Shown here one piece after another: positions 52,355 to 61,465 of a stretch of DNA of 64,000 nucleotides. The DNA comes from Paraburkholderia sp. BL10I2N1 (GTDB lineage Bacteria > Pseudomonadota > Gammaproteobacteria > Burkholderiales > Burkholderiaceae). Position 1 is the first letter of the stretch. Every line of letters begins with the position of its first letter. The notes below the pieces were generated by a model. That model did not search any database, was not told the DNA's origin, and saw only the letters and a program-made list of their open reading frames with translations. The stretch spans positions 3,596,001 to 3,660,000 of the forward strand of contig NZ_SNWA01000001.1 of assembly GCF_004361815.1 (NCBI RefSeq), in the 5' to 3' direction. The position numbers and the translations under genes are program-made.

Positions 52355-53254
52355 TCAGGCGGCCAGTTTCATCAGCCTTTCCTGACGGGCTTCGAGGGGT
52401 GATTTGAAGCCCAGCTTTTCAAGACGCCAGTCGCGATTGTATCGATCCTTGAATGCGATGGCGGCAGCACGAACTTCCTCCAGGTTTTTGAAGATGCGCC
52501 CATGAATCGCCTGTTCCTTCATTGTCCGGTTGAACCGCTCGGCGACGCCGTTGGTCTGCGGTTCGGCGACAAAGGCGTAGCTGGGCGCGATGCCCCAGAA
52601 CCGGATCTGGTCGCGGAAGTCGTCCGAGGTGTATTGCGAACCGTGATCCATGCGCAGCGACAACCCGCGCCCCGAGTCGGCGACTACCGAGCCAAACTCG
52701 GCCAGCAGCCCCTGGGAGATCGGCTCGAGGGCAGCGAAGCGGTCACCGATTTTCGCCGCATGGATGCCGGTGCACAGGCCATCGCAGTGATCAACGGCCG
52801 AGAAGATCCACACCATGCCGTCGTCCACGGTCGCGACGCGCACGCCATCGGTACCCCACATCTCATTGGGGCAGTCGGTCGTGATCCGGCCGTCGTGAAG
52901 GTTGGGTTCGCCTTTTGGCCGCCGGTGCGGCGAGAGCAGACTGTGCTCACGCATCAATCGCAACACACGGGTTCTGGAGACCCGGATGCCTCGCAAGATG
53001 CGCAGCCGTGCCCAGACCTTGCGATGACCTTCGCCGGTGAATGGCGACGCTGCCAGATCGTCGCGAATAGCCTTCAGCAGTTCGGTATCGGGCATCTTCG
53101 GCTTGGGGCCGCGACGCCCCGGGATGATCGGCACCACGTTAGCTGCCGCTCTCGCACGCACCGCGTAGATCGTCGAGCGCGGGAACTGGAGCACCTGGCA
53201 GACCCGCTGCAATCCAAAGGACTTGCCTGCACTGACGGAGATCGTGTGGCTCAT
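52355..53254 (-). CDS. IS3-family transposase OrfB
   Basis: This 299-aa DDE integrase-type protein has an HTH_21-like region ('RILRGIRVSRTRVLRLMREHSLLSPHRR') and an rve core with 'MWGTDGVRVATVDDG' (Asp1), 'RMDHGSQYTSDDFRD' (Asp2) and 'NGVAERFNRTMKEQ' (Glu). Its ATG overlaps the OrfA stop (ATGA, 53251-53254), so it is expressed by coupling rather than as the frameshift fusion common in IS3 elements. It looks intact. Confidence 0.92.
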   Translation of the reverse strand: MSHTISVSAGKSFGLQRVCQVLQFPRSTIYAVRARAAANVVPIIPGRRGPKPKMPDTELLKAIRDDLAASPFTGEGHRKVWARLRILRGIRVSRTRVLRLMREHSLLSPHRRPKGEPNLHDGRITTDCPNEMWGTDGVRVATVDDGMVWIFSAVDHCDGLCTGIHAAKIGDRFAALEPISQGLLAEFGSVVADSGRGLSLRMDHGSQYTSDDFRDQIRFWGIAPSYAFVAEPQTNGVAERFNRTMKEQAIHGRIFKNLEEVRAAAIAFKDRYNRDWRLEKLGFKSPLEARQERLMKLAA

Positions 53255-53643
53255 GTCGACGATCTCCGGACGCTCAAAGGGCGACGGGCCTGCAACTCAC
53301 GCTCCTTGCGCAGGATCTCGACTTCCATGGACAACTCGCCGACCCGTCGCACGGCGTCGTTCAGCCGCGCTTGCAGTGGATCGGTGGTGCGTGCCTTGAG
53401 GCCGGCCTCCATGCCGGCCAGCGCCAGTTCACGCCATTGCTCGAGCTCGGCGATCGTCACACCGACTTCGCGGGACACGGCGTCAACGGGTTCGCCGCGC
53501 AGCAGCCGAAGCACCACGCTACGCTTGCGGCCGGTCGACCAGCGTTTGACTTCGGCCGCGCCAGAGGCGCTTTCAGTCGCGCTACGCGCTCCTTCCTGCG
53601 CATCTGGCGCAATCGCCTTCGAATCAGCTTTCTTCAACATCAA
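53251..53643 (-). CDS. IS3-family transposase OrfA
   Basis: This 130-aa protein has an HTH_8-like DNA-binding domain ('KRWSTGRKRSVVLRLLRGEPVDAVSREVGVTIAELEQWRELALAGMEAGL') and a C-terminal leucine-zipper-like helix ('DAVRRVGELSMEVEILRKERELQ'). It pairs with OrfB to form the transposase and looks intact. Confidence 0.88.
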   Translation of the reverse strand: MMLKKADSKAIAPDAQEGARSATESASGAAEVKRWSTGRKRSVVLRLLRGEPVDAVSREVGVTIAELEQWRELALAGMEAGLKARTTDPLQARLNDAVRRVGELSMEVEILRKERELQARRPLSVRRSST

Positions 53644-53707
53644 CCACTCCAGTTTGGATCACACGTTTTACCCCAAATCTGTGTCCAAAAAAAACGGAGG
53701 CGCCGCA

Positions 53708-55158
53708 ATGCGGTATGTTTGTTGTGTCAACAGCCACTTGAAGATGGTGCCGGGCGAATGCTCCGGTTCGAGCAGTTCGTCAAGGCCGACGCCGCGAACA
53801 CGGCACAGAAGGCGCGTGAGGCATTGACCGTGGGGACCGCGAAGATTACCGGCGCGGTGCTGTCTCAGGAATTGCCCCTCTCGCTGAGTGACGAGCTCGA
53901 GACTCTGGAACGGGGGCTGCCCGCGTTGATTCTCGAGTTTGAGGCGGGAATCGAGACCCGCCGTTCAGCAATGTTGATGTTTGCCGAAAGTGGGGTTTGG
54001 GACGGGCTCCCAGATCTGCCGCAGGACCCACGGCCGAAACTTGAGGCCATCGCGAGCAGGCTTACTCAAAGAGCCAGCGGTCTCAACAATGCGGCGGATG
54101 CCGCCGCTCGCCAGAAGCTCGAAAAGGAGCGAAACGAGTTACTGGCTCGTACGCATCTCGCACCAGTAAGAGGCGCGGTGGCAGCGCTGGCGAACCGAAT
54201 GAAACTCCACAAACAGCTCGAAAGCTGCGAAGTAGATCTGAGGACGAACCGGATAACAGCCAAGTCAAAGGAGTTTGCGACCATCGGCGTGAACCAGGCG
54301 CTTGCCACAGCGCTCGATGATGAGTTTGCGCGGCTGGGTATCGGGCACATCAAGACGAAGCTGATTCCGCGGGGCGATCGGAGCAAAAACAAGTATCGGC
54401 TGGGCCTCAACCTGCCTGGAACGTACAACCTTGACGAGATCCTTTCGGAGGGGGGGCAGCGGTCAATTTCACTTGGCTGCTTCTTGGCCGAATTGCGTCA
54501 ATTTAACCACAAGGGGGCGATAGTATTTGACGATCCGGTGAGTTCCCTTGACCACTGGCGTCGGCAGTACGTTGCGCAGCGTTTGGCCCAGGAGGGTCGC
54601 GACAGGCAGGTGATTGTGTTCACCCATGAAACCGTGTTTTTGGCTCTTTTGGAGGATGCCGTTCAGGATGCGCAAGTCGGGCTCCATATCCAAAATCTCG
54701 AGTGGCAAAACGGCCGTCCAGGAGTTATTGTCCCTGGGCTGCCATGGGACCATCAGCCGTACGCTCAGCGAATTGACGCTATCGAGCGTACTCAGCGCTT
54801 ACTTGTGAAAGACTGGCCGGCTTATCCGAATGCAGAACAGACGGAGTTAATCCGCCGCCAGTACAGCTTACTGCGCTCAACGATTGAGCGTGTTATCCAG
54901 GACGTGGTGCTCGGAGGCGTCGTTAGGCGGCACCATGAATACGTCAAAGCCGGGGACTTACGTCGCGTAGTCGGTTTTCCTCTAGTCGAGCAGCAAGAGT
55001 ATGACCGCCTGGTAAGCCGGTGCAATAAAATGACTGAGGCACACGACCCGTCATCGGGGCAATACCTTGCGCCTCCCTCTGCTGCAGAATTGGGAGCTGA
55101 TTTGGTAGCGTTAAAGGCAATCATCAAAATTACCAAGGCGCGGCAGAACGCGAATTAA
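53708..55158 (+). pseudogene. zinc-hook AAA/ABC ATPase (RloC-like), 3' part
   Basis: This is the continuation from the zinc hook (CLLCQQPLEDG) through the second coiled-coil arm. An ABC-type signature (SEGGQRSISLG) and Walker B (GAIVFDDPVSSLD, Asp660-Asp661 in the restored protein) follow. The C-terminal helical domain has Arg775-x3-Glu779 and His831, the spacing type seen in PrrC/RloC anticodon nucleases. It lacks its own start signals. If the ATPase was an RloC-like tRNA-cleaving phage sensor, the IS has disarmed it. The RelA/SpoT gene follows by 77 bp. Confidence 0.83.
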
Positions 55159-55235
55159 CCTTGAGGGAAGCGCAAAGATCGGCGTGTCAGCGCTGGAAAA
55201 AGTCCGTTCGGCCTATCGGAAAATTATAAGAGAGC

Positions 55236-56609
55236 ATGAGCACACCATCGGACAGTGACATTGTCAGTCAGTTCATCGCGAGGTATCGCCGTGAATTCGA
55301 CTTCTTCGAGCATGCGGGACGCATTGTTGCGCAGCAACTTGAGGCGCAGCTGGAGGCTTCTGGCATCCGTGCAATGGTGACATCAAGAGCAAAAAACCCC
55401 AAGCGCCTTGAGTCGAAAGTTCGTCAACGGAACGAGGAAAAGCACTATGCAACGGTTGACGACATCTACAACGACATTGTTGACCTTGCCGGTGTCAGAG
55501 TCGCGTTGTATTTTCCCGCTGAACGCGTTGAGGTGGACAAGATAATTCAGGAACGGTACGCCTTGGGTGAGCAGCCGAAGATTTTCGAAGGGACGTCGAA
55601 CACGAACCCTAGCTATAGAAAGCGCTTCTCGGGCTATTGGGCCACCCACTATCGGCTTCAGATTCGCGAGTCGACCCTTCCTGACACAGACAAACGCTTC
55701 GCTGAAGCTCGAGTTGAGGTACAGGTAGCATCAGTATTGATGCATGCGTGGTCAGAAGTCGAGCACGATCTTGTGTACAAACCGCTCCAAGGCAGTCTGT
55801 CTGAGGACGAATTGGCGATACTGGACGAGCTAAATGGGATGGTTCTGGCCGGCGAAATTGCGCTCGAGCGTCTTCAACGGGCCGCGGAGATCCGACTTTC
55901 TGCGCAGGGTGCGAAGTTCGAAAATCACTATGACCTCGCATCGTTTCTCGTGAAGTACGGTCGCTCAAAATTTGGCGACCTAGCGGGAGAGCCAGTTATA
56001 GGCGACGTAGAGCTACTCTACAGATTTTTGGTAATGCTGGGGATCTCGACAGCGGAGCAGTTGCGTCCATATCTTGAGGGCCTGGTCCCCGACACCGAAC
56101 GACGCCCGATTGCAGAGCAGATTACTGATCAAATTCTTGAGGCAAACTCGGATCGGTACAGTGCATATGCAATGGCACGTGGGCAAGACGAAACACTAGA
56201 TTCTGGCGTGACTGTGAACGCCATGGTTCTACGGCCGGCGGCACAAGACCCTAAGCATCATGCTATCGGCTATTTTCTTTCACAGTGGATCGAGTTTGAG
56301 CAGTTCATCCGGGAGCTTGCCGTAATTCGGAACTTAGGAAGCGATGGAAAATCACTGGCAATGGCACCGAAGCTCAGGAAGTTCGAGGACGTGTTTAGCT
56401 CAAAACAGTTGACCGATATCGAGCAGATTCGTCGAGTTCGAAATTATCTCGTGCATGGCATTGAGAACCCGGAGCCTGAGTTTGTCGAAAGCCTTGGCCG
56501 TGAGCTTCATCAGATGTTGCATTCCTTATTGACTAGCGAGCTACCCGACGTGCGCGAAGCTGCGCGCAGGGCGCTAGGGGGTGAGGATGATGCCCGTGCT
56601 CTCTTGTAA
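55236..56609 (+). CDS. RelA/SpoT-domain protein with C-terminal HEPN-like domain
   Basis: This 457-aa protein has a (p)ppGpp-synthetase-type nucleotidyltransferase core in residues about 20-190: 'VTSRAKNPKRLESKVRQRN' (49-66), 'YNDIVDLAGVRVALYF' (78-93), 'GYWATHYRLQI' and 'EVQVASVLMHAWSEVEHDLVYK' (161-182). A linker follows, then a C-terminal helical domain with Arg402-N-Y-L-V-His407, the R-x4-H motif of HEPN nucleases. The HD hydrolase, TGS and ACT domains of housekeeping RelA/SpoT are absent, as in small or toxic alarmone synthetases. It lies 77 bp after the split ATPase on the same strand and was probably co-transcribed with it. Confidence 0.88.
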   Translation: MSTPSDSDIVSQFIARYRREFDFFEHAGRIVAQQLEAQLEASGIRAMVTSRAKNPKRLESKVRQRNEEKHYATVDDIYNDIVDLAGVRVALYFPAERVEVDKIIQERYALGEQPKIFEGTSNTNPSYRKRFSGYWATHYRLQIRESTLPDTDKRFAEARVEVQVASVLMHAWSEVEHDLVYKPLQGSLSEDELAILDELNGMVLAGEIALERLQRAAEIRLSAQGAKFENHYDLASFLVKYGRSKFGDLAGEPVIGDVELLYRFLVMLGISTAEQLRPYLEGLVPDTERRPIAEQITDQILEANSDRYSAYAMARGQDETLDSGVTVNAMVLRPAAQDPKHHAIGYFLSQWIEFEQFIRELAVIRNLGSDGKSLAMAPKLRKFEDVFSSKQLTDIEQIRRVRNYLVHGIENPEPEFVESLGRELHQMLHSLLTSELPDVREAARRALGGEDDARALL

Positions 56610-56797
56610 GTACAATACCGACCGGACACCTACCCCTTCATGGTCTTTACGAACGACACAGCGTGAAACTGACGACGGGCAGGGCCGCAAACGGCTCTCC
56701 CCGGTAGTCGTGCCTCGGCTCGGCTGACCGCGGATACGGACGAATGTTGACGAACGTGAGATGCGACCGGGCGGTCGCAATTGCCTCTGGAGCAAAA

Positions 56798-57046
56798 TCA
56801 GCCGGTGCGCATTGACGGCCGTTTGGTCGCAGGGGGATATACATACCAACGGCCGTCATCGTGCCTGAAGAACATAATTTCGAGCGGCACAGTCCCAGTC
56901 AGTCTGGAGGACCTCGCGAAGACGCAACGCGCTTCTCCCGAAGCCGTATTGCTCAAACGCGACCGCGTTAGATGTACCGGTGATGCCGGAGTTGGCGCAA
57001 GCCACTTGTCGATCAGGTTGCGCAAGGATTTCTCGCTGAGGCTCAT
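56798..57046 (-). CDS. small protein of unknown function, 82 aa (paralogue of 32930-33181)
   Basis: This 82-aa protein shares with the one at 32930-33181 the blocks K-W-L-x-P-T-P-A, F-F-x-H-D-D-G-x-W-x-V-x-P-P and R-P-x-M. The start at 57046 gives nearly the same length as the relative and has GGAG six bases upstream; a frame to 57124 exists but adds an unshared tail. Conservation of both copies across an otherwise decayed landscape suggests a real gene family. Function unknown. Confidence 0.6.
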   Translation of the reverse strand: MSLSEKSLRNLIDKWLAPTPASPVHLTRSRLSNTASGEARCVFARSSRLTGTVPLEIMFFRHDDGRWYVYPPATKRPSMRTG

Positions 57047-57208
57047 CGCGAACTCCATGGATACATCAAAGCATTCACAGGCGCGGCTACCAACGTCGAC
57101 CGTCCTCGACTGTGTCTTATCCAACGTGGGACGCGGTTGGCTGCGTCACCAACGTGCGCGACGGAGAAATGCCTGGCCGATGGAAGGTCGGCGTCAGGCA
57201 ATCTCTAA

Positions 57209-57249
57209 TATTGGTCGCATGACTGATTTATACAGTCATGCGACCAATA
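57209..57249. promoter_or_regulatory. perfect 17-bp inverted repeat, TetR operator candidate
   Basis: TATTGGTCGCATGACTG (57209-57225) and its exact complement (57233-57249) flank a 7-nt AT-only centre. A further half-site, TATTGGTCGTTTGAC, lies at 57348-57362. Both are upstream of the TetR gene at 57523. Repetition of the half-site argues for a protein-binding site rather than a terminator; no T-run follows. The rest of 57050-57522 shows no gene. Confidence 0.65.
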
Positions 57250-57522
57250 AATCAAGATTCTCAGCGACCGGGAAACTACGGATTTGTCTATGTATTTGGC
57301 AGAATTTTGGTAGTTGCAGATCGCGAACCGGTCGATTGTCTGGTAATTATTGGTCGTTTGACGTATTATCTGGGCGCGGAGCAGTGATGGATCTCCTGTT
57401 GAGGGCGGTATTCAACCGTGGTACGCCGTGGTCGTGCCTCATCAAGGCAGTCGTCGCTCGGCAGTGCAGCTACGTCGACGGCCATACCCCGACAACTGGC
57501 AATCAGCTAGGAGTGTTCATAA

Positions 57523-58176
57523 GTGAAACAGGTCGCGATCAACTTGGCTGGCAGGAAAGAGGAACCCGACGAGCCGAAGCGCCGCGGTAACAGGACAACG
57601 CGAACTCCGGAAATCCTCGAGGCGGCGATCGATGTGCTCGCAAAGTACGGTAATGTCGGGTTTGCTCTCCGGCGCGTTGCCAGCGAGGTAGGTATTCACC
57701 TGGCTACGTTGCAGCACTACTTCCCGAGCAGGGAAGACTTGTTGCGTGCGGCGATGGAAGAGGTGGCGGCGCGATACCTGGCGCTGTATCAAAGTTTGGT
57801 CAAGGACGATGAACGGTCACCAGAGGTTCGGCTCGACGCTATCGTGGACGTCGCCTTTGATGAGTTGACCAAACCCGGTACCCACATTGCGCCGTTTTGT
57901 CTCGAAGGATGGAGCATGGGAGAGCGTGAAGAGTTTGCCCGGAGCCTGGTGGCCAGGTTTAACCGCCAGTTTCAGGAGACATTTGCGAGCCTGGTAGGGA
58001 AGATCAACCCGTCGCTTACGCCTCAAGAATGCGCGCTCCGCGGTCGTCTGCTTTATTCGCATATGGCGGGACTAATTGTCCTCGTTCGCCCCGTACGCGG
58101 GGGCTCGGCCGACGTTGAAGCACTTCGTGCAGCGACAAAGGTCGTATGGAGAGCGCTCAGCGCCGCCCCGCAGTAG
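57523..58176 (+). CDS. TetR/AcrR-family transcriptional regulator
   Basis: This 217-aa TetR protein has the HTH 'ILEAAIDVLAKYGNVGFALRRVASEVGIHLATLQHYFPSREDLLRAAMEEV' (residues about 30-80) after a charged N-terminal arm, and a typical helical ligand domain. A GTG start with AGGAG nine bases upstream is the best available. It is divergent in function from the SDR/acyl-CoA genes downstream on the minus strand and likely controls them or itself through the inverted repeat at 57209. Confidence 0.88.
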   Translation: MKQVAINLAGRKEEPDEPKRRGNRTTRTPEILEAAIDVLAKYGNVGFALRRVASEVGIHLATLQHYFPSREDLLRAAMEEVAARYLALYQSLVKDDERSPEVRLDAIVDVAFDELTKPGTHIAPFCLEGWSMGEREEFARSLVARFNRQFQETFASLVGKINPSLTPQECALRGRLLYSHMAGLIVLVRPVRGGSADVEALRAATKVVWRALSAAPQ

Positions 58177-58454
58177 GGTGAAATGCTCCTGACGCTGATT
58201 GCCAGACTTTCCATAGAACTGCGCCTGATTCGAGAGACAGATCTACACCTGTCGGCCCAGCTGACATCGCCTGCTTCACTCAGCTAAGAGTGCTGGCATC
58301 CCGACAGGTTACCGATGTGTTTCGCGACGAGCGGACGGGGGAATGCCTGCTGTGAACCGTCTTCAGGGATTCGACAGAACTGCGGGTTATCGATTAAGCA
58401 GCATCGGAGTGATGTCGACCAAAGCGGTGTCGCACCTTGCCGCGTGCAGATACG

Positions 58455-59228
58455 CTAACCCTGGCGATAGGCGGGAGCCCCCATCATCGCGCCAGTGACC
58501 CCACCGTCAACATAGAGTTCGGTAGCTTGCACATACGATGACTCACTAGAGCAGAGAAAGAGCACGACCTCTGCGACCCCTTCTGCCTCACCCAGGCGGC
58601 CCAGTGGGACGGATCGCGTCGCGAACTCATGGACGGCTGGAATGAGCGCGGCGTCTGCTACAGTTCGCCAGAACGGAGTTCGAATATTACCGGGAGAGAC
58701 GACATTTACGCGGATCGCTCTTCCAGACAGCTCTGAGGCGATGCATCGGGCCATCCCGATCAGTCCAGCCTTGCTGGCAGCATAGGCTGCCATCCCCGGC
58801 ATTCCGATCGCATTGCCGATCGAACTATTCAGTACTATGGAAGCATTGTTTCGTAGGTGGGGTAGAAGCGCTTGAACGTAGAAGAAGGGACTTTTCAGGT
58901 TCGTCGCGATCAAGTGATCGAACTGTTCTACAGTCGTGCCGCCCACTGGCGTCAAGCTTGCGTCGCCAGCATTCAGAAACACAGCGTCGAAATTGCCTAC
59001 GTCTCTCACGATGGATGCGAGCCCGGATTCCAGGCCGACGAAGTCAGTAGCATCCAAGCGAAAGGCAAAAGCCGACTCGCCAAGTGCCGCCTTGCTTTCA
59101 GAAAGTGTAGCTTCGTTGCGTCCGGTGATAACCACAGTAGCGCCTTCTTCCGATAGCCGTTTGGCCGCAGCGAATCCAATTCCACTATTTCCACCTGTGA
59201 CCAGCACCGTTTTGCCCGCCATTCGCAT
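58455..59228 (-). CDS. SDR-family oxidoreductase
   Basis: This 257-aa classical SDR has TGGNSGIG (11-18), 'LNAGDAS', the active-site 'NSSIGNAIGMPGMAAYAASKAGL' with Ser, Tyr and Lys in place, and 'LYVDGG' near the end. All catalytic residues are present, unlike the three atypical SDRs in this window. GAGGTG lies eight bases upstream of the ATG at 59228. The roughly 280-bp gap after the TetR gene (58177-58454) shows no gene. Substrate unknown. Confidence 0.9.
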   Translation of the reverse strand: MRMAGKTVLVTGGNSGIGFAAAKRLSEEGATVVITGRNEATLSESKAALGESAFAFRLDATDFVGLESGLASIVRDVGNFDAVFLNAGDASLTPVGGTTVEQFDHLIATNLKSPFFYVQALLPHLRNNASIVLNSSIGNAIGMPGMAAYAASKAGLIGMARCIASELSGRAIRVNVVSPGNIRTPFWRTVADAALIPAVHEFATRSVPLGRLGEAEGVAEVVLFLCSSESSYVQATELYVDGGVTGAMMGAPAYRQG

Positions 59229-59448
59229 GTTATCTTCACCTCATATGAATGAATTTAGCTCAAAAGGAACGCCATGCAGTTGATGGCGTAATGGGACGAA
59301 ATTTATAACGCTTTTATTACCGAACCGTTGTTGCTTCTGCCCTTTGGAATCGTTCGCCGTCGATTCAGTTCTATCGAACCCGGAGCTAAAGATGATGCAG
59401 TCAAGCTCCGTCCGAATACCTTCGGAGCTTAGGCAGCACCTTCGACCG

Positions 59449-60186
59449 TTAAAACTTGTACGAGATACCGAGGAAAGTCACGATTGGATGAAGCCTGACT
59501 TTCGCATGACTGACAATCTCTGTTCCGCCTGCCGTTTTCCCTGTCAGCGTCACATTGGTGTCGGTAGGGATATATGCAACCAGCATGTCCACAGACCAGC
59601 GCTTGGATATCTGATAGTCAAGGCCAGCCTGTACCACCGGATTCCATGAACTGGAGGCATGTGCAGTCGCAGTTCCACCGGGACCGAAGGATTGCTCGAC
59701 AAAATCGGAGTTCGTGACACGCGTGTCAGTGAACCACGTGTAATTAACGCCGACGCCGACGAAGGGCCTGAATCGACTGTCGGGCTGACCAAAGTGGTAA
59801 CGCAATACCACCTCGGGAGCCCACGTCCGCGTATCGCCCAGAACGCCATAGCTATCCATCACGCCCCGCCCCTCTAGCTGCATTCGACCGGGCCAGCCAC
59901 CCAAAAACGCAACGCCAATTTGATCGGTAATGTAGTGTTCGAAGATGAAGGCGGGTAAGTCGGCGCTTCGGGCACCAGACCCTGAACCCGGAATCGGCAT
60001 GTTGACAGGCGTTCCGCCGACGCTTGTTACCGTCAGCGGACCGCTACCGGTTTGTGGCGCCACATGCGCCCAGCCAAGACTGACGACGTTGTCGCCAGCC
60101 GCCTGTGCGTGAGCGCTGTCGACAGATCCAGCAATCAGCGTCAAGCCTGACAGGCATGCCGTTGTTGCGTACTTCCACTTCCACAT
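59449..60186 (-). CDS. OmpW-family outer-membrane protein
   Basis: This 245-aa 8-stranded barrel family protein has a signal peptide (to 'AHAQA'), 'NVVSLGWAHVAPQTGSGPLTV', 'FIFEHYITDQIGVAFLGGWP', 'LRYHFGQPDSRFRPFVGVGVNYTWF' and the terminal 'TFLGISYKF' with C-terminal Phe. OmpW/AlkL proteins admit small hydrophobic compounds. It lies with acyl-CoA metabolism genes, consistent with uptake of an alkane, terpene or fatty substrate. Confidence 0.9.
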   Translation of the reverse strand: MWKWKYATTACLSGLTLIAGSVDSAHAQAAGDNVVSLGWAHVAPQTGSGPLTVTSVGGTPVNMPIPGSGSGARSADLPAFIFEHYITDQIGVAFLGGWPGRMQLEGRGVMDSYGVLGDTRTWAPEVVLRYHFGQPDSRFRPFVGVGVNYTWFTDTRVTNSDFVEQSFGPGGTATAHASSSWNPVVQAGLDYQISKRWSVDMLVAYIPTDTNVTLTGKTAGGTEIVSHAKVRLHPIVTFLGISYKF

Positions 60187-60404
60187 AATTGTCTCCGTTG
60201 TCGTTTTTTTCTATACGTTGTGGTCGAACTACAGCTTCCGACAGTTCAGCGAGGCCATATTGGGAGGGGCGGCCTTCGCGGAACCGTGGGACAGTAAGGC
60301 CGCCGCAGTGCTCTGCGAGGCGCTCGTGCTAGAACGGGTTGGCGTGGCGACTTGCGGGCCGTTGACCAGGACGTTGCCGCGACGTAACGCCGGGTCGGGC
60401 CGGG

Positions 60405-61202
60405 TTAAACCCCCAACTTTCTGCGCACGAGTGCGCCATAGCTGTCGGGAAACAGACGAGCAATCCATTGCAGGGAGCGCGCGCCATTGCCAACCAGCAG
60501 CCGTTTGTCGCCGCGTAGCAGTCCCGCCACAATCTCGCATGCACACTGCTCGGGTGTTGTCGTCATCTGGCGTTTGTTGGCATCCAGTAGACGACGCTCA
60601 AAATCCGTCTCGTGTTCGGCTTTCGGAACGTTGCTGATGTTGGTGTTGATGCCACCCGGGTGCACGAGTACGGCTCGCACGCCGGTGCCCTCCAATTCCT
60701 GCCACAGTGTTTCTGTTAGTCCTCGAACGCCGAACTTGGAGATTGTGTATGCGGCCGAGCAGGGTGTCGCCACTAGCCCGAAAACACTCGATATATTCAC
60801 GATGCAGCCTTGGCGCCGGGCCAGCATTTTTGGCAAGAACGCTTTGGTGCCGTAGATCACACCCCACAGGTTGATTCCGATTACCTTCTCGAACTCCTCT
60901 ATCGTGGCGTGCTCGACTGAGGCCAGCACCGAGGTTCCGGCGTTGTTGGTCACAAAGTCGACGTGCCCGAAGTCACTGGCTACTTCGTCCGCATGTCGAA
61001 ACATTGCATCGCGACTTGAAACGTCGAGTAAGTAGGAACGTGACGAGGTGCCGACCGGCAAAAGCGCGACGGTTTTCGCTAGACTCTGCTCGCTCACATC
61101 TGACAGTGCGAGACGAGCGCCCCTGCGAGCGAGCTCGATAGCCAGCGCACGGCCAATGCCTGACCCCGCACCAGTGATGGCCACGACGAGATTACTGAAC
61201 AT
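60405..61202 (-). CDS. SDR-family oxidoreductase
   Basis: This 265-aa classical SDR has 'VAITGAGSGIGRALAIELARRG', 'TNNAGTSVLASVEH', 'NISSVFGLVATPCSAAYTISKFGVRGL' with Ser/Tyr/Lys present, and 'VHPGGINTNIS'. The start at 61202 follows GGAGGTG; upstream ATGs at 61223 and 61241 do not. It resembles acetoin/diacetyl- or fatty-alcohol-type reductases often placed beside acyl-CoA ligases. Substrate unknown. The gap 60187-60404 has no recognisable gene. Confidence 0.9.
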   Translation of the reverse strand: MFSNLVVAITGAGSGIGRALAIELARRGARLALSDVSEQSLAKTVALLPVGTSSRSYLLDVSSRDAMFRHADEVASDFGHVDFVTNNAGTSVLASVEHATIEEFEKVIGINLWGVIYGTKAFLPKMLARRQGCIVNISSVFGLVATPCSAAYTISKFGVRGLTETLWQELEGTGVRAVLVHPGGINTNISNVPKAEHETDFERRLLDANKRQMTTTPEQCACEIVAGLLRGDKRLLVGNGARSLQWIARLFPDSYGALVRRKLGV

Positions 61203-61465
61203 GGCCGTGCACCTCCGCATTGCCACGCATTGCTGCAGCACGACACAACACTTTGACGCAATTTGGCATCCACCTGACGTCTGTCGGTGTAACCAAAGGA
61301 CGGTTCTTGTCCATTCAATGTCTCCTCTCTGCCATCGTTAACGAAAGGTACGTTAGACCGCCACTATGAATTTCGTTATGCGAATCAATTCAATCGTTAA
61401 TTGAGTATTGAAAAGGCCGGTCGGAGTATGCCGACCGTCCGAACCTCTACGTCCCCGTGTGCTTG

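Larger units (their letters stand above)
52318..53707 (-). mobile_element. IS3-family insertion sequence
   Basis: This element of about 1390 bp has imperfect terminal inverted repeats. The left end reads GGCTCCGGTTGTTTGGACAC, and the reversed right end contains CTCCG, a T-run and TTTGGACAC. The outer ends are TG...CA. It carries orfA and orfB on the minus strand with an ATGA overlap. It inserted into the zinc-hook codons of the ATPase gene. Flanking duplications of 14-15 bp are long for IS3 (usually 3-5 bp) and closer to IS481-like behaviour. Confidence 0.85.

Noticed and set aside
52502..53827. 441-codon + strand protein across the IS
   Set aside because: It is antisense to the IS3 transposase genes; low-complexity GC-driven translation without motifs.
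57209..57249. Rho-independent terminator
   Set aside because: The stem is strong but no T-tract follows, and the half-site recurs at 57348, favouring an operator.
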